In this document: positions 9,002-17,544 of the stretch, in pieces
Layout of the letters: each line of letters begins with the position of its first letter
Position numbering within the stretch: position 1 is the stretch's first letter
Assembly: GCA_030041535.1 (NCBI GenBank)
Contig: JASHNR010000045.1
Coordinates: forward strand, 1-64,000
DNA from: Nitrosopumilaceae archaeon
GTDB taxonomy: Archaea > Thermoproteota > Nitrososphaeria > Nitrososphaerales > Nitrosopumilaceae
Direction of reading: 5' to 3'
Length of the DNA: 64,000 nucleotides
Notes under the pieces: generated by a model
Database searches by the model: none
Told to the model about the DNA's origin: nothing
What the model saw: the letters and a program-made list of their open reading frames with translations, nothing else
Translations under genes and position numbers: made by a program

Positions 9002-9493
9002 ATGAAATGGAAAGTAAGATTGTATCTTAATACATATGCTCAAACACCATTTCAAATTGATACTCCTATTGGCATGTTTCGAAATTCACAATTATATCCT
9101 AATATAGACGGCCAGAAAGGATGGTATTTTGATGTATATACCGATGGTGGGAGTGATCCTTCTGCCGCAATACGTGACGTGCTACCGGATATTGGTGAAA
9201 TATTTGGTAAAATGAAATTTCCACATGCCATTACAGAGGTCGTAGTTTTCAATGTAAACGAAATTTTCAGATCAGATGATCCGCATGCATCTGCTGTTCC
9301 TAGAAATGAAATCATAGACCTCAAAATAATTCCTAACGAACAATTATTTCAGAGACTTTTTCAATTCCCACATGGTATAAAGATTAAGAGAATGAAGACA
9401 GATAAAGTGATGATGGAGTTGATTGATTTTAATTTTCAACGTATTCGTCAGGTCACACAACCAATTCTTGACGAAATCAAAAATAATTGTTAG
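9002..9493 (+). CDS. hypothetical protein
   Basis: A 163-residue soluble protein if started at ATG 9002 (the frame is open further, from TTG 8963). Composition and length suggest a real gene. It has alternating hydrophobic strands (VRLYLNTYA, GWYFDVYTDGG, AITEVVVFNV, NEIIDLKIIP) and a C-terminal helix. No known domain was recognised and no signal peptide is present. It converges with the cyclase-like gene at 9612. Confidence 0.5.
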   Translation: MKWKVRLYLNTYAQTPFQIDTPIGMFRNSQLYPNIDGQKGWYFDVYTDGGSDPSAAIRDVLPDIGEIFGKMKFPHAITEVVVFNVNEIFRSDDPHASAVPRNEIIDLKIIPNEQLFQRLFQFPHGIKIKRMKTDKVMMELIDFNFQRIRQVTQPILDEIKNNC

Positions 9494-9611
9494 GTACATT
9501 TAACAAAAATCTGTAGTGTTTATCAAAAATCTAGGTATTAAACACATTGAATCCAAACACTAATTTCAGTAATTTTTAAAAATTATGGTCAAACAAATAT
9601 ATGATTTATTT

Positions 9612-10625
9612 TTAGATGTTATTTTTAATTGAATTATGGTTCGAGTCGCAGAAAACTCTCATTTTCTTACCATATTTTATTCCAATTACTTTAAGATAAT
9701 CAAATCTATTCTGTTTTTGTGTAGTTAATTTGTCTTTGATGTTTTCAGTTATCGCGAATCCATTTTCTGATATGATTCTTTCATATTTAATAAATTGATT
9801 TAGATCTTTTGAAGCCCAAAAACCTGGTTCCTTATCAGCAAAAATCTGCGGATCATACATAGCACATACCCTAATGCCAAGATGTTGTGTGTCAAGATTT
9901 TTGTGACTTTCCCGCCACTTATCAAATAAATCATAAACATCATCGGCGGCATCTACTACCACGTCATAATTTTCCAGACCTACAGCTTTCTTGACAAAAA
10001 TTCCGCCATCTCCTGCCCAAAATAGCCTATAAAATCCATAATCTTTCAATTTACCTGTAACACTCTTAGCTAATTCTTTTTTTGATTGGTTTTTTTGAAC
10101 TTCGTTTTTATCAAACCAAGATGAGTGGTTTTTCAGATCAACCTGTAACAGGAGAAATGGGTATAATCCACCATTGCCAAACTGTGCAAAGAATTCTTCA
10201 TCAAAACCAGGATCATTCATTGATCTTTTCTCATCTACTGGATTCCAGGATATTTTGAAATTTACGGTTTTATCTGTATTAACTGAATGAGAATTATTAA
10301 GTATAAAATAATAGTATTGATTTTGTTGTGGCGGTTTGAAATATAATGTATTCCAGTAAGATTTCGATAACGCTAATGGATTTGCTTTTTCCAATAGTAG
10401 TTGATTTGCTCCTGCTTTAATAGCTCTCTTATTACTCTCAAAAATATTGAAATTTTGCTGATCAAAAACATACACCAGTATATCGTCACGAGATTTGCGT
10501 GTTTGTATAGTTTCGATTTCTATCAAATAATACCCAATAGTTTCTGGAGAGTGGAGTTGATATTGATAGTATTGGCCTACCTTGATGACAATTTTGTTTC
10601 CAATGACGGGATAGTCTTGATTCAA
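9612..10625 (-). CDS. possible class III nucleotidyl-cyclase-like protein
   Basis: The 337-residue protein has two parts. Residues about 8-128 are strand-rich (VGQYYQYQL, YYLIEIETI, YYFILNNS), probably a beta-sandwich sensor. Residues about 155-300 follow the order of a class III cyclase domain: LLLQVDLKNHSSW with Asp163 (first metal Asp), LFWAGDGGIF with Asp206 in the hairpin (second metal Asp), LGIRVCAMYD at 249-258 where family members have an R-V-G-I-H-like strand, and DLNQFIKYERI at 274-284 where they have the V-N-x-A-x-R helix. If active it would make a cyclic nucleotide, as PycC does in Pycsar defence. No partner effector was recognised nearby. The call rests on motif order only and could be a look-alike fold. 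Confidence 0.45.
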   Translation of the reverse strand: MNQDYPVIGNKIVIKVGQYYQYQLHSPETIGYYLIEIETIQTRKSRDDILVYVFDQQNFNIFESNKRAIKAGANQLLLEKANPLALSKSYWNTLYFKPPQQNQYYYFILNNSHSVNTDKTVNFKISWNPVDEKRSMNDPGFDEEFFAQFGNGGLYPFLLLQVDLKNHSSWFDKNEVQKNQSKKELAKSVTGKLKDYGFYRLFWAGDGGIFVKKAVGLENYDVVVDAADDVYDLFDKWRESHKNLDTQHLGIRVCAMYDPQIFADKEPGFWASKDLNQFIKYERIISENGFAITENIKDKLTTQKQNRFDYLKVIGIKYGKKMRVFCDSNHNSIKNNI

Positions 10626-10709
10626 AGTACCAATTGTTTATTTCTAGTCATATTATTAGTTATTTTTGTCTACATTCACATTAGATCATGAAATCATTAG
10701 AAAGAAGCG

Positions 10710-10913
10710 CTACTGAGGAAAATTCCTCGCATATATTTTATTAACATATGAATCGAACTCTCCAGGGTTTATAGCTCCATTACACGCCCTGATTAATTCA
10801 TCCAGCATCGCCAGATAATATGAATCTAAAATGTCATATTTGTGGAAAATAATTTTCATAAATTTCTCATTCCTTATGTTGCTGACTATACCTGATGGAA
10901 TACCGCCAAACAT
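10710..10913 (-). CDS. small hypothetical protein
   Basis: A 67-residue, mostly helical frame starting at ATG 10913 (IIFHKYDILDSYYLAMLDELIRACNG). It ends 85 bases upstream of the cyclase-like gene on the same strand, so the two could share a transcript. No motif was recognised. It may be a remnant of a longer gene or a small partner of the cyclase-like protein. Confidence 0.35.
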   Translation of the reverse strand: MFGGIPSGIVSNIRNEKFMKIIFHKYDILDSYYLAMLDELIRACNGAINPGEFDSYVNKIYARNFPQ

Positions 10914-10970
10914 CCGCTAAGGTATGAAATACATTTCAAACATCAAAATGATGTTTTTTACTTATGTATA

Positions 10971-11119
10971 GATCAAATTCAGAGTAAGAATTTAGGAGAT
11001 CGATGATCTACCTATGTAAAATCTAAGTGTATAAAAAATAGTTTATTCATATTAATTCAGATCGGATCGCGATCATTTACTTTTTTGCTTGCGAATAATT
11101 GATCCACTTGTTTTTGATC
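10971..11119. promoter_or_regulatory. GATC-dense control region
   Basis: Eight GATC sites occur within 149 bases, at 10971, 10998, 11005, 11060, 11065, 11071, 11101 and 11116. The surrounding DNA is AT-rich, where fewer than one would be expected. The stretch lies just upstream of the two-gene nuclease unit at 11182. GATC is self-complementary, so the cluster could be an array of protein-binding or methylation sites. Confidence 0.45.
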
Positions 11120-11181
11120 TACCATTTCAATAAACTATACATTGTCAGAAACCGGTGAACCAAGAAAAACTGGTGATGTGA

Positions 11182-12354
11182 ATGAAAATTGACCGTGAAT
11201 TCTGGGAGAATCTTGACATTTCTGTTGATGATGTCATAGATCTAGAAAAAACTGGTAAAAGATTAGTTGTAAGATTATCAAACAAATTAAAACACTCTCC
11301 TGGATGGCTTGAAATACTTAACGAAATTTTAAAGAAAAAATATGATTCACTCAAGGAATTATTACAGCACCTCTATGTATTTCGCAAAGGTGAATTTTAC
11401 AAGATTTATTTTCTAGCAGAATTTGCTGAATTAGTTGACAGGAATTCCATTAAAAATAGATTGCCAGAAGAAATCAAGAAAAAATATGAGAATGATATAA
11501 ATAACATGAAGATTAATTACGATGCTTTACTTCCTCTTATTTTCAAACTTAACAAGGATATAGTCACCAATATTTGGTATGATCACTTGATAAACAGATC
11601 TAGATTGAAACCTTATAGAAGCACAAACAAAATTGATGTTAAAGAATTTTTTGACAAATTAGAAAGAAAAATTGTGGAAGAATTTTTTGTGGATTTAAAA
11701 AACGATAATACAATAAGACGAACACCAAAAGTATGGTGGTTTGAAAAAAGAGATGAAAAGATAAAAATCTTTGTGAGATTGGAAACTGCTAGAAGACGTT
11801 CAATCCATCAAGTTACGAGGAATACTTTTCTTAAAACAGCCGGTGATAGAATCCTGATCATTCATGACAAAGGAAATAGATTGGATGTTTTAGCAAAAGA
11901 ATCAGATACTGTAGCAAAATGGGCTGGAATTTTAGTTAGTAAAGGAACGGGTAAAAAAATCTCATACGAATACATAAATCAAGAAATAGAATCAACAAAT
12001 ATTAAAAATTTCATTGATAAAGTTAGAAATAATGAAATCTCCGGAATAAAATTACTTGGTTTTGAACGAAAGAATGCACCTGTTGCCAATTCACCTACTA
12101 TAAAATTGGAATCAAAAGATGCAGAATCCATAGGTGATTCAATAAAAGAATTAGATAAGGAACATGGATTACAACTAATATCGGATATTCAAGATATTCC
12201 GAATATAACAGTTGGAATAAAGGGTAAATTATACAAGCTTTCACTGGTTACTAGTAATGGGATGACTACAATTCTCTTTGACAACAGAAACTTATCGGAG
12301 GATGAAAAAGATACTGTCAGGCAACTACTGCATAATACAATCAGGGAGAAATAA
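11182..12354 (+). CDS. hypothetical protein, first gene of a two-gene nuclease unit
   Basis: The 390-residue, Lys-rich protein starts at ATG 11182. The first about 160 residues are strongly helical. A central part (KVWWFEKRDEKIKIFVRLETARRRSIHQVTRNTF) is basic and may contact nucleic acid. Near 225-240, ILIIHDKGNRLDVLAKESD resembles a beta-hairpin segment. The C-terminal about 60 residues look like a small alpha/beta domain. No family was recognised. The next gene begins within or directly after its end and encodes a zinc-ribbon nuclease, so they probably act together. The unit lies between other defence-like genes. Confidence 0.6.
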   Translation: MKIDREFWENLDISVDDVIDLEKTGKRLVVRLSNKLKHSPGWLEILNEILKKKYDSLKELLQHLYVFRKGEFYKIYFLAEFAELVDRNSIKNRLPEEIKKKYENDINNMKINYDALLPLIFKLNKDIVTNIWYDHLINRSRLKPYRSTNKIDVKEFFDKLERKIVEEFFVDLKNDNTIRRTPKVWWFEKRDEKIKIFVRLETARRRSIHQVTRNTFLKTAGDRILIIHDKGNRLDVLAKESDTVAKWAGILVSKGTGKKISYEYINQEIESTNIKNFIDKVRNNEISGIKLLGFERKNAPVANSPTIKLESKDAESIGDSIKELDKEHGLQLISDIQDIPNITVGIKGKLYKLSLVTSNGMTTILFDNRNLSEDEKDTVRQLLHNTIREK

Positions 12355-12355
12355 C

Positions 12356-13429
12356 TTGCATATTCCTCTTAGAGAACGATATTCAATTCCTAGCAATGAC
12401 ATGGTGAGATTAAGTGTGCTCAACGAACTAGAAAAATTGGGTTTCATAGATATCATAAAGAAAAGCGTTGTAATCTGTAATAAATGTGATAGAACTATTC
12501 CAAACCCTGATGATAATATAGAGGATAGTGTGCGATGCCCCGAATGTAAAAAACAAGTTAGCATACATAAAGCAAAAATTGATTATTTCATAGAAAAAAT
12601 AAATTACAATAACATAATAAAAAAAATAACAGAACTAATTGAAAATTCAAAATACAGTTATGAGTACGATAAAGAGAATAGATATTGGAGAATAAAGGTA
12701 AGAGAAAAAATTATTCCTTTAATGGTACCGTATATTTCAAATTCTAATTTCCTAATCGCTCATTCTGAAAAAGAGGCAGTAATGTTCGTCATTCTTGACA
12801 GTGAACGAGTCACTTCATTGATTAATGTCATGAATAAATCACAATTTATAGAATTTCAAAAAATATATGATAATCTTGTCTTATTCTCAGAAACTCTCGA
12901 ACAGATCTCGCAGACTTTTGATCAAAATTATGCGCTAACGATTGAACCAAAATTTGACAATATGTTAAATCAGATATCAGCTTATGAGTTTGAAGAATTC
13001 TGTGTAAAGTTTCTCAAAGCTATAAAAGAAAATCATGAAAAGTTATTATCTTTTTATAATTACTTGAATTCAAGAAAAGAGACTATTATCAATTCCAAGA
13101 TAATCAAGCTTGGTGGACCTGGCAGATCTGATTTCCAGCTTATTGGGTTGCTTGATTATCTTCAATCTGGTCTAAGGCCAGAATTGTTTGGCGAGGCAAA
13201 GAAATACAAGAAAACTACATTCACCATAGAAGATTATTCAAAAGCTATTATTCATGCAGATACTAATGATACTCTCTTCTTAGTATCCACAAATAATATT
13301 CAAAAGGAAGTTTGGGAAAAAATACACAGATCAGAAAAGAATGGAAAATACAGATTTGTTTTATTCGACAAAGATGTAATATTAACTCTTATTAGATGTC
13401 TAAAACTTGAAAGCATAATAGGCGATTAA
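12356..13429 (+). CDS. zinc-ribbon PD-(D/E)XK nuclease-like protein
   Basis: The frame is open from 12278, but that would overlap the previous gene by 77 bases; TTG 12356, two bases after the upstream stop codon, is the more likely start (ATG 12401 is another option), giving 357 residues. A CNKC...CPEC pair (residues about 41-64) forms a zinc ribbon after an N-terminal helical part. The C-terminal domain has EFEEFCVKFLKAI (helix with the first acidic residue), GGPGRSDFQLI with Asp259 and ELFGEAKKYK with Glu280-Ala-Lys282, the D...ExK signature of Mrr-like restriction-type nucleases. I infer DNA cleavage, with specificity perhaps from the zinc ribbon or the partner protein. Confidence 0.65.
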   Translation: MHIPLRERYSIPSNDMVRLSVLNELEKLGFIDIIKKSVVICNKCDRTIPNPDDNIEDSVRCPECKKQVSIHKAKIDYFIEKINYNNIIKKITELIENSKYSYEYDKENRYWRIKVREKIIPLMVPYISNSNFLIAHSEKEAVMFVILDSERVTSLINVMNKSQFIEFQKIYDNLVLFSETLEQISQTFDQNYALTIEPKFDNMLNQISAYEFEEFCVKFLKAIKENHEKLLSFYNYLNSRKETIINSKIIKLGGPGRSDFQLIGLLDYLQSGLRPELFGEAKKYKKTTFTIEDYSKAIIHADTNDTLFLVSTNNIQKEVWEKIHRSEKNGKYRFVLFDKDVILTLIRCLKLESIIGD

Positions 13430-13480
13430 GAAAAAACAATAATTGTAATCATGAGATTACTGTTCGGCCTCTATCTAGTG

Positions 13481-13708
13481 TCAAAGTTTATTCAATATTA
13501 CCCTGTATTTTCTGAATAATTTATCTGACTTCTTCTTTAACTTGGGATCCATAGTTTTATCGGCTTCATCTTCAGCTTTTTCAAGTATTTTTTCTGCCTT
13601 TTTTATCTTCTTTACAGCCTTAGGATTCCTTGTTTTTTCTGCCTTTGTTCGCAATTTAATATACTCTCGTTGGGTATTTGCCAATTCATCTTCTAGATAA
13701 TAATTCAT
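13481..13708 (-). CDS. small charged coiled-coil protein
   Basis: Starting at ATG 13708 gives 75 residues (open further to 13750). It is almost entirely helical and very rich in Lys and Glu (KKIKKAEKILEKAEDEADK), a single coiled coil. No catalytic motif or membrane segment. It could be a small DNA- or RNA-associated protein; no function is assigned. Confidence 0.45.
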   Translation of the reverse strand: MNYYLEDELANTQREYIKLRTKAEKTRNPKAVKKIKKAEKILEKAEDEADKTMDPKLKKKSDKLFRKYRVILNKL

Positions 13709-13789
13709 GATTTTAAACTGAAAATTCTGTATAATGGAATGGGTATTCACAAAAATAGACTTCTAAGGGTGTAGTTTGAAACCGGTTCT

Positions 13790-13799
13790 GCTACGTAGC
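13790..13799. repeat. 10-base palindrome between two genes
   Basis: GCTACGTAGC is a perfect palindrome, extended by a G-T wobble and further partial matches on each side. It lies between the small coiled-coil gene and the membrane-protein gene, both on the minus strand. It may be an operator; it has no loop and so is not a good terminator. Confidence 0.25.
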
Positions 13800-13828
13800 G
13801 GTACATAGTCCTATTTTCAGGTTCCAAA

Positions 13829-15151
13829 TTACACGGGTTCTCTTGATCTGGTTTCTAATGTTTTCCAGTTTTCTGATTTAAGCCAATTAATGTTCTTTAG
13901 TTGTTGTAGCTCGTCATAGACCGTCTTTGCAACTGACAAATTATACTCAAACGTACTTATCAAAGATCTTCTGATCTCTACAAGTTCTGCTCCCTCAAAA
14001 CGACTTGACGAAGAAAGATGAGATAGTATCTGAACCAATGGGTCATTGGCTAGTTGCAGGTATCTATCATACTTGACAATATCGTCATGTATTTTTAAAA
14101 TCCTTTTTTGCTCATCTTTATCTAGATCTTTCAGATTTGATGCTGCCGAAGTCCATAATGAAAAATGCATGATTGGGAGATGATCAATCATTATTTGCAT
14201 ATGCTTTGTTTGTTGACCTGGAAATTGATGTATGAAATTTTCATCACTTCTGAGTTTTTCCAAAATACTTTCTAGTTTTGGAATAATCTCTACTTGCTGA
14301 TTGTTAACCTTCTCAAAATCTTCTTTTAGAAAATCTCTAGTCTTCCTAATGTCCAATAAATCCTTCAACCCATTAAGGAAAAATGAAACTCCAGATACAA
14401 CCAAACCTATTCCAATTCCAAGCCAAGCATATCCGTCAGATTTTGCATTTTCTGGAGGAATATGTGCAGTCTCTTCTAGTATCTGAGCAGTACTATTGAA
14501 TGCCCATTCATCCTTTGGATCAAGTATTGTAATAACCGGTATCTGACTTCTATGTTCTTGTATTTTGTCATGAGTTAGAAATGTAAAATCTACAGAATAT
14601 TTTCCAGGAATCAAAAATATGTGTTTTACATGTCCATTATAATCATACAAACACTGCTGACCTTTTGGAGATATACCGTTTGTATATTCAAGTTTTGGAT
14701 CACAGGTTGAGGATTCATTTAAATCAAAATTGAATACCCTGTCATTTGTATAACGAGGAATGTGATTATGAATTACGGTACCATCTGGATTCAAATTAGA
14801 TGTAGTTTGAGTTTGAAAATTCACGTCTGATTCGGTATTGAATACATGTACCGTTAGTTCTTGACCAGGTTGAAGAGTTGTAAGGTAAGAATTAAGGAAG
14901 ACAGGCTGACCTACTTTGTATGGTCCATATTCTGGTTCAATCTTTATGGTGGCTTCTAGCAACCAACCATTTCCAGGCAAAAGGTAATAGCTTCCAGATG
15001 GATAAACAAAGTTTTGACTCGGCAAAGTAGAAATCTGCTCAAGAATCCCTGCATACGAAAACATTTGAGAAGATGCCCAAAACATAAAAGGGCTTAACGC
15101 AATAAGAAAAGCACCTAGTATATAGCTAGCCAAAGCCAATGCTTTTACCAA
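13829..15151 (-). CDS. two-pass membrane protein with external beta domain and cytoplasmic helical tail
   Basis: The 440-residue protein has a first membrane segment at about 5-27 and a second at about 242-262 (WLGIGIGLVVSGVSFFL). The loop between them (about 30-235) is beta-rich with paired Cys (STCDPK, KGQQCLYD), consistent with an extracellular domain. The remaining about 175 residues are helical and charged, presumably cytoplasmic. The arrangement suggests an outside sensor with an inside signalling or scaffolding tail, but no kinase or other catalytic motif was seen. Conserved family unknown. Confidence 0.6.
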   Translation of the reverse strand: MVKALALASYILGAFLIALSPFMFWASSQMFSYAGILEQISTLPSQNFVYPSGSYYLLPGNGWLLEATIKIEPEYGPYKVGQPVFLNSYLTTLQPGQELTVHVFNTESDVNFQTQTTSNLNPDGTVIHNHIPRYTNDRVFNFDLNESSTCDPKLEYTNGISPKGQQCLYDYNGHVKHIFLIPGKYSVDFTFLTHDKIQEHRSQIPVITILDPKDEWAFNSTAQILEETAHIPPENAKSDGYAWLGIGIGLVVSGVSFFLNGLKDLLDIRKTRDFLKEDFEKVNNQQVEIIPKLESILEKLRSDENFIHQFPGQQTKHMQIMIDHLPIMHFSLWTSAASNLKDLDKDEQKRILKIHDDIVKYDRYLQLANDPLVQILSHLSSSSRFEGAELVEIRRSLISTFEYNLSVAKTVYDELQQLKNINWLKSENWKTLETRSREPV

Positions 15152-15475
15152 TTTTTATTCTCCGAGGTTTATACATGAATGGAACTATCTATGTTTAGTT
15201 GTTCTGTCTCCTGATGGTTATGGAACAGTATGTAGATGATTAAGAAAAAATTTGATAATTGTAAGTTTGAAAATATGAATCTCTAATTTTTATGAATTGT
15301 TTCGGCTCCTTTATTTTCCACTACATATGGATACTATATGCGGCACTAGGCAACCAATTTCAAGATTAATTGTAGTGCGAAATACCACTAGAAACAAGAA
15401 AAACAAGAGGAAACAACAAAAAACAAGAAGAACGTTCAAAACTTTATCTGCTTCATACTTTTGTCCAAATCTTTA
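15152..15475. other. intergenic stretch with A-rich AACAAGA repeats
   Basis: These 324 bases separate divergent genes. A small inverted repeat, TAGTG...CACTA, lies at about 15373-15390. A purine-rich run at about 15391-15433 contains repeated AACAAGA-like units directly before the 15476 start. This could be an operator or iteron-like site of the element; no gene, tRNA or strong terminator was seen. Confidence 0.35.
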
Positions 15476-16063
15476 ATGAAGAAAAACCCGAAGGATATGA
15501 CACTCGATGAGGCAAGAAATGAGATATTTCGAAGAATACAACGTGGAGAAAGTTACAGGGAAATTGTAAAGACAGAACATCGAATTGACGGCAGAATCAA
15601 AAGATTCAACATAAGCGAAGTAAGCAAAATAAAGCAGGAATTCACAGGTCAGGCAAGCAGTTCCAAAAACAAGGATCCTGACATGGCTTTTTTATTCGAA
15701 GAATTTGACAAGGAAGAGTCCCTTGTAGATATTGTGAAAAAGACTCAACTTAGTCCTAATTTTGTAAAACAAGCACACGACAAGTATATCGAATTTCGAG
15801 ACAAGAGGGTAATCCCTGGATGGATTGTAGATAAATTATACGAATTAGCATCAAAGATCAAAGGCGAAGAAGTAACCGATTTAGAAGAGGCTCTTGACCA
15901 TCTACAAGAGGCAGTTGTTCGTTATATGAAACCTAAATTTATCTTTCCTTGCGCTAAATGCAAAAAACCCATAGAATTAGATAGTTATGCATGGAAAGAA
16001 GTCTACTCATTCTTGGTATTTGAGAGACGATGGGGACATGCTGATTGTGATGATTACTATTAA
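15476..16063 (+). CDS. DNA-binding-like protein of the integrated element
   Basis: ATG 15476 gives 195 residues (open from TTG 15461). The N-terminal half has two helix-turn-helix-like segments (DEARNEIFRRIQRGESYREIVK and KEESLVDIVKKTQLSPNFVKQAHDKY, given as patterns). The C-terminal part has CAKC (about residues 160-163) with a later HADCDD, a possible treble-clef or zinc-ribbon site. Proteins of this type sit next to integrases in archaeal elements, so a replication or regulatory role is possible. The exact family is not known to me. Confidence 0.5.
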   Translation: MKKNPKDMTLDEARNEIFRRIQRGESYREIVKTEHRIDGRIKRFNISEVSKIKQEFTGQASSSKNKDPDMAFLFEEFDKEESLVDIVKKTQLSPNFVKQAHDKYIEFRDKRVIPGWIVDKLYELASKIKGEEVTDLEEALDHLQEAVVRYMKPKFIFPCAKCKKPIELDSYAWKEVYSFLVFERRWGHADCDDYY

Positions 16064-16225
16064 TCACATTGCGTTGATAACGATCTTCTCTTCACTTGTT
16101 AGAAACTCTTTACCTTCCTTGATGTGGCAATCCTCGCACAATTCCAGAATATAATCTCCTGTTGTCTTGCAGGCAAAGGTCATCCTGTACCTCTTTGGTG
16201 TATGAGTACATCCAAGTGTTATCAA
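16064..16225 (-). CDS. 53-residue Cys/His mini-protein, possible zinc ribbon
   Basis: Read directly from the minus strand. TTG 16225 to TGA at 16064 encodes 53 residues with GCTHTPKRYR, FACK and LCEDCHIKEGKEF, giving Cys6, His8, Cys19, Cys30, Cys33 and His34 for zinc binding. The TTG start overlaps the TGA stop of the preceding 53-codon gene (TTGA), which supports both being real and coupled. Probably a small DNA- or protein-binding zinc protein of the integrated element. Confidence 0.5.
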   Translation of the reverse strand: MITLGCTHTPKRYRMTFACKTTGDYILELCEDCHIKEGKEFLTSEEKIVINAM

Positions 16226-16383
16226 TTCTGGTTCCTCTTTTTTCTCCGCTCCATGAGTTCCCTGTCAACAAGTTCAGAGATGAATTTTGACATGGAAAGA
16301 TTTCCCTGTTCTTCATGTAGCATCTTTATCTGCCAGTATGGTAGGCTGATACAGATCTTTTTGTGTGAAAACTCGTTTTGCAT
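16222..16383 (-). CDS. 53-residue ribbon-helix-helix-like mini-protein
   Basis: Read directly from the minus strand, ATG 16383 to TGA 16222. The sequence has a predicted strand (KKICISLPYWQIKML) followed by two helices (MSKFISELVDRELMERRKK), the pattern of CopG/Arc-type ribbon-helix-helix repressors. It overlaps the downstream 53-codon zinc-type gene by 4 bases. In archaeal elements such proteins usually autoregulate or act as antitoxins; no toxin was recognised here. Confidence 0.5.
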   Translation of the reverse strand: MQNEFSHKKICISLPYWQIKMLHEEQGNLSMSKFISELVDRELMERRKKRNQN

Positions 16384-16512
16384 GTCTACGATATCACTAT
16401 AATTATCTTAAGGCAAATCGGTGCCCAATCAAGCTTCATTCTAGACTGCTATGTTCTGGGTCAAGATCACTTTACCCTGTATGGCTTATGAGAATATGGC
16501 ATCATTAGGTAA

Positions 16513-17544
16513 GTGAAAAAATTAACCTTTGCAGAAAGATGCCGAGCATCAAAAGCTCTATTGTATATAATTTTGCATCCCAACTGTAACCGAAACGATA
16601 TTTATGATAGCGGGGTTGTTTCTAAAAACTGGTATAAAGCCAAAGACGCAATAGAGTATCTTGTAAGATGCAAGGTAATCCAAAGTGCTAACTGGTGGAC
16701 TGTACAGGTCTATTTTGTAAGGCAATATCTTGAACCAGAAGAGCGGATCACTGCAAATCACTTGTTTCTCAAGGATGAATTGTTTCGTGCGATAAAATCG
16801 ATTCACCCATTGTTCAATGAATTTGCGAGTCATTATGGCCTCAAACCCGAAACATCAAGCATGCCAAAAGGGATATTTGAAAAAGAGTTGATGCATTACC
16901 AAGCTGGTTTAGGTCCAATACTTTCTTACAGAGAACAAATTCTAAGAAAATTTGTCATCATTTATTTCCAAATGGTAAAGATCATGCTTCTGCAATACCG
17001 CAGGGATAAGGAGACCTGTCCCGAACAAGCCACATTCAACAAGGACTGGAGAGAGCGGGAGATGATCACATTCTTGCTGGGCTTTCTTGACTTTGTATAT
17101 CATGACGGCAAGAGGCAGTTTATTTCAGGACGGTTCAGAACAGGCCATGAATTATCAAGTAATCTGGATAGCAAGTATCATGATTGCCACAATCACTACA
17201 AGAGGTTGACACAGAACGCAAACCCCCTGCAGGTTGTCATAGATACGTACTATCTGTCATTGTTGCAGACAAGGACGGATGCCGCACAAGATGAGGATAT
17301 CACAAGAAAGCAGGTCTCAAACAGGATAAGACCATATGAAAAATCCGATGGAGCGCCAGATATTGCCAAGTTGTACAGACAAGGGCAGGTTGAAAGCGGC
17401 ATGGGATTCTCTTATCTCCCAAGTGATGAAGCCATGTTGTACAACTTGTATGCAATGAGGGAGGCACTATGTCTTACTCCAAAGGGCCCAAAATACAATA
17501 AAATAAAAAAAGATGCAGAGCAGATCTTTCCTGGAATTACTTAG
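16513..17544 (+). CDS. hypothetical protein of the integrated element
   Basis: The 343-residue protein starts at GTG 16513. Residues about 1-65 have a winged-helix-like pattern (ASKALLYIILHP, GVVSKNWYKAKDAIEYLVRCKVI). The rest is helical with no known motif; a His/Cys-containing segment (KYHDCHNHYKRL) lies near residue 220. Its end overlaps the end of the integrase gene by 8 bases (convergent). Codon use looks less AT-rich than in genes further left, as in the integrase, suggesting both came with the same element. Confidence 0.5.
   Translation: MKKLTFAERCRASKALLYIILHPNCNRNDIYDSGVVSKNWYKAKDAIEYLVRCKVIQSANWWTVQVYFVRQYLEPEERITANHLFLKDELFRAIKSIHPLFNEFASHYGLKPETSSMPKGIFEKELMHYQAGLGPILSYREQILRKFVIIYFQMVKIMLLQYRRDKETCPEQATFNKDWREREMITFLLGFLDFVYHDGKRQFISGRFRTGHELSSNLDSKYHDCHNHYKRLTQNANPLQVVIDTYYLSLLQTRTDAAQDEDITRKQVSNRIRPYEKSDGAPDIAKLYRQGQVESGMGFSYLPSDEAMLYNLYAMREALCLTPKGPKYNKIKKDAEQIFPGIT

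Noticed and set aside
16110-16402. Long frames on both strands (68 and 92 codons) between 16110 and 16402
   Set aside because: They lie in other frames across the two overlapping 53-codon genes, which have better motifs, start context and overlap.
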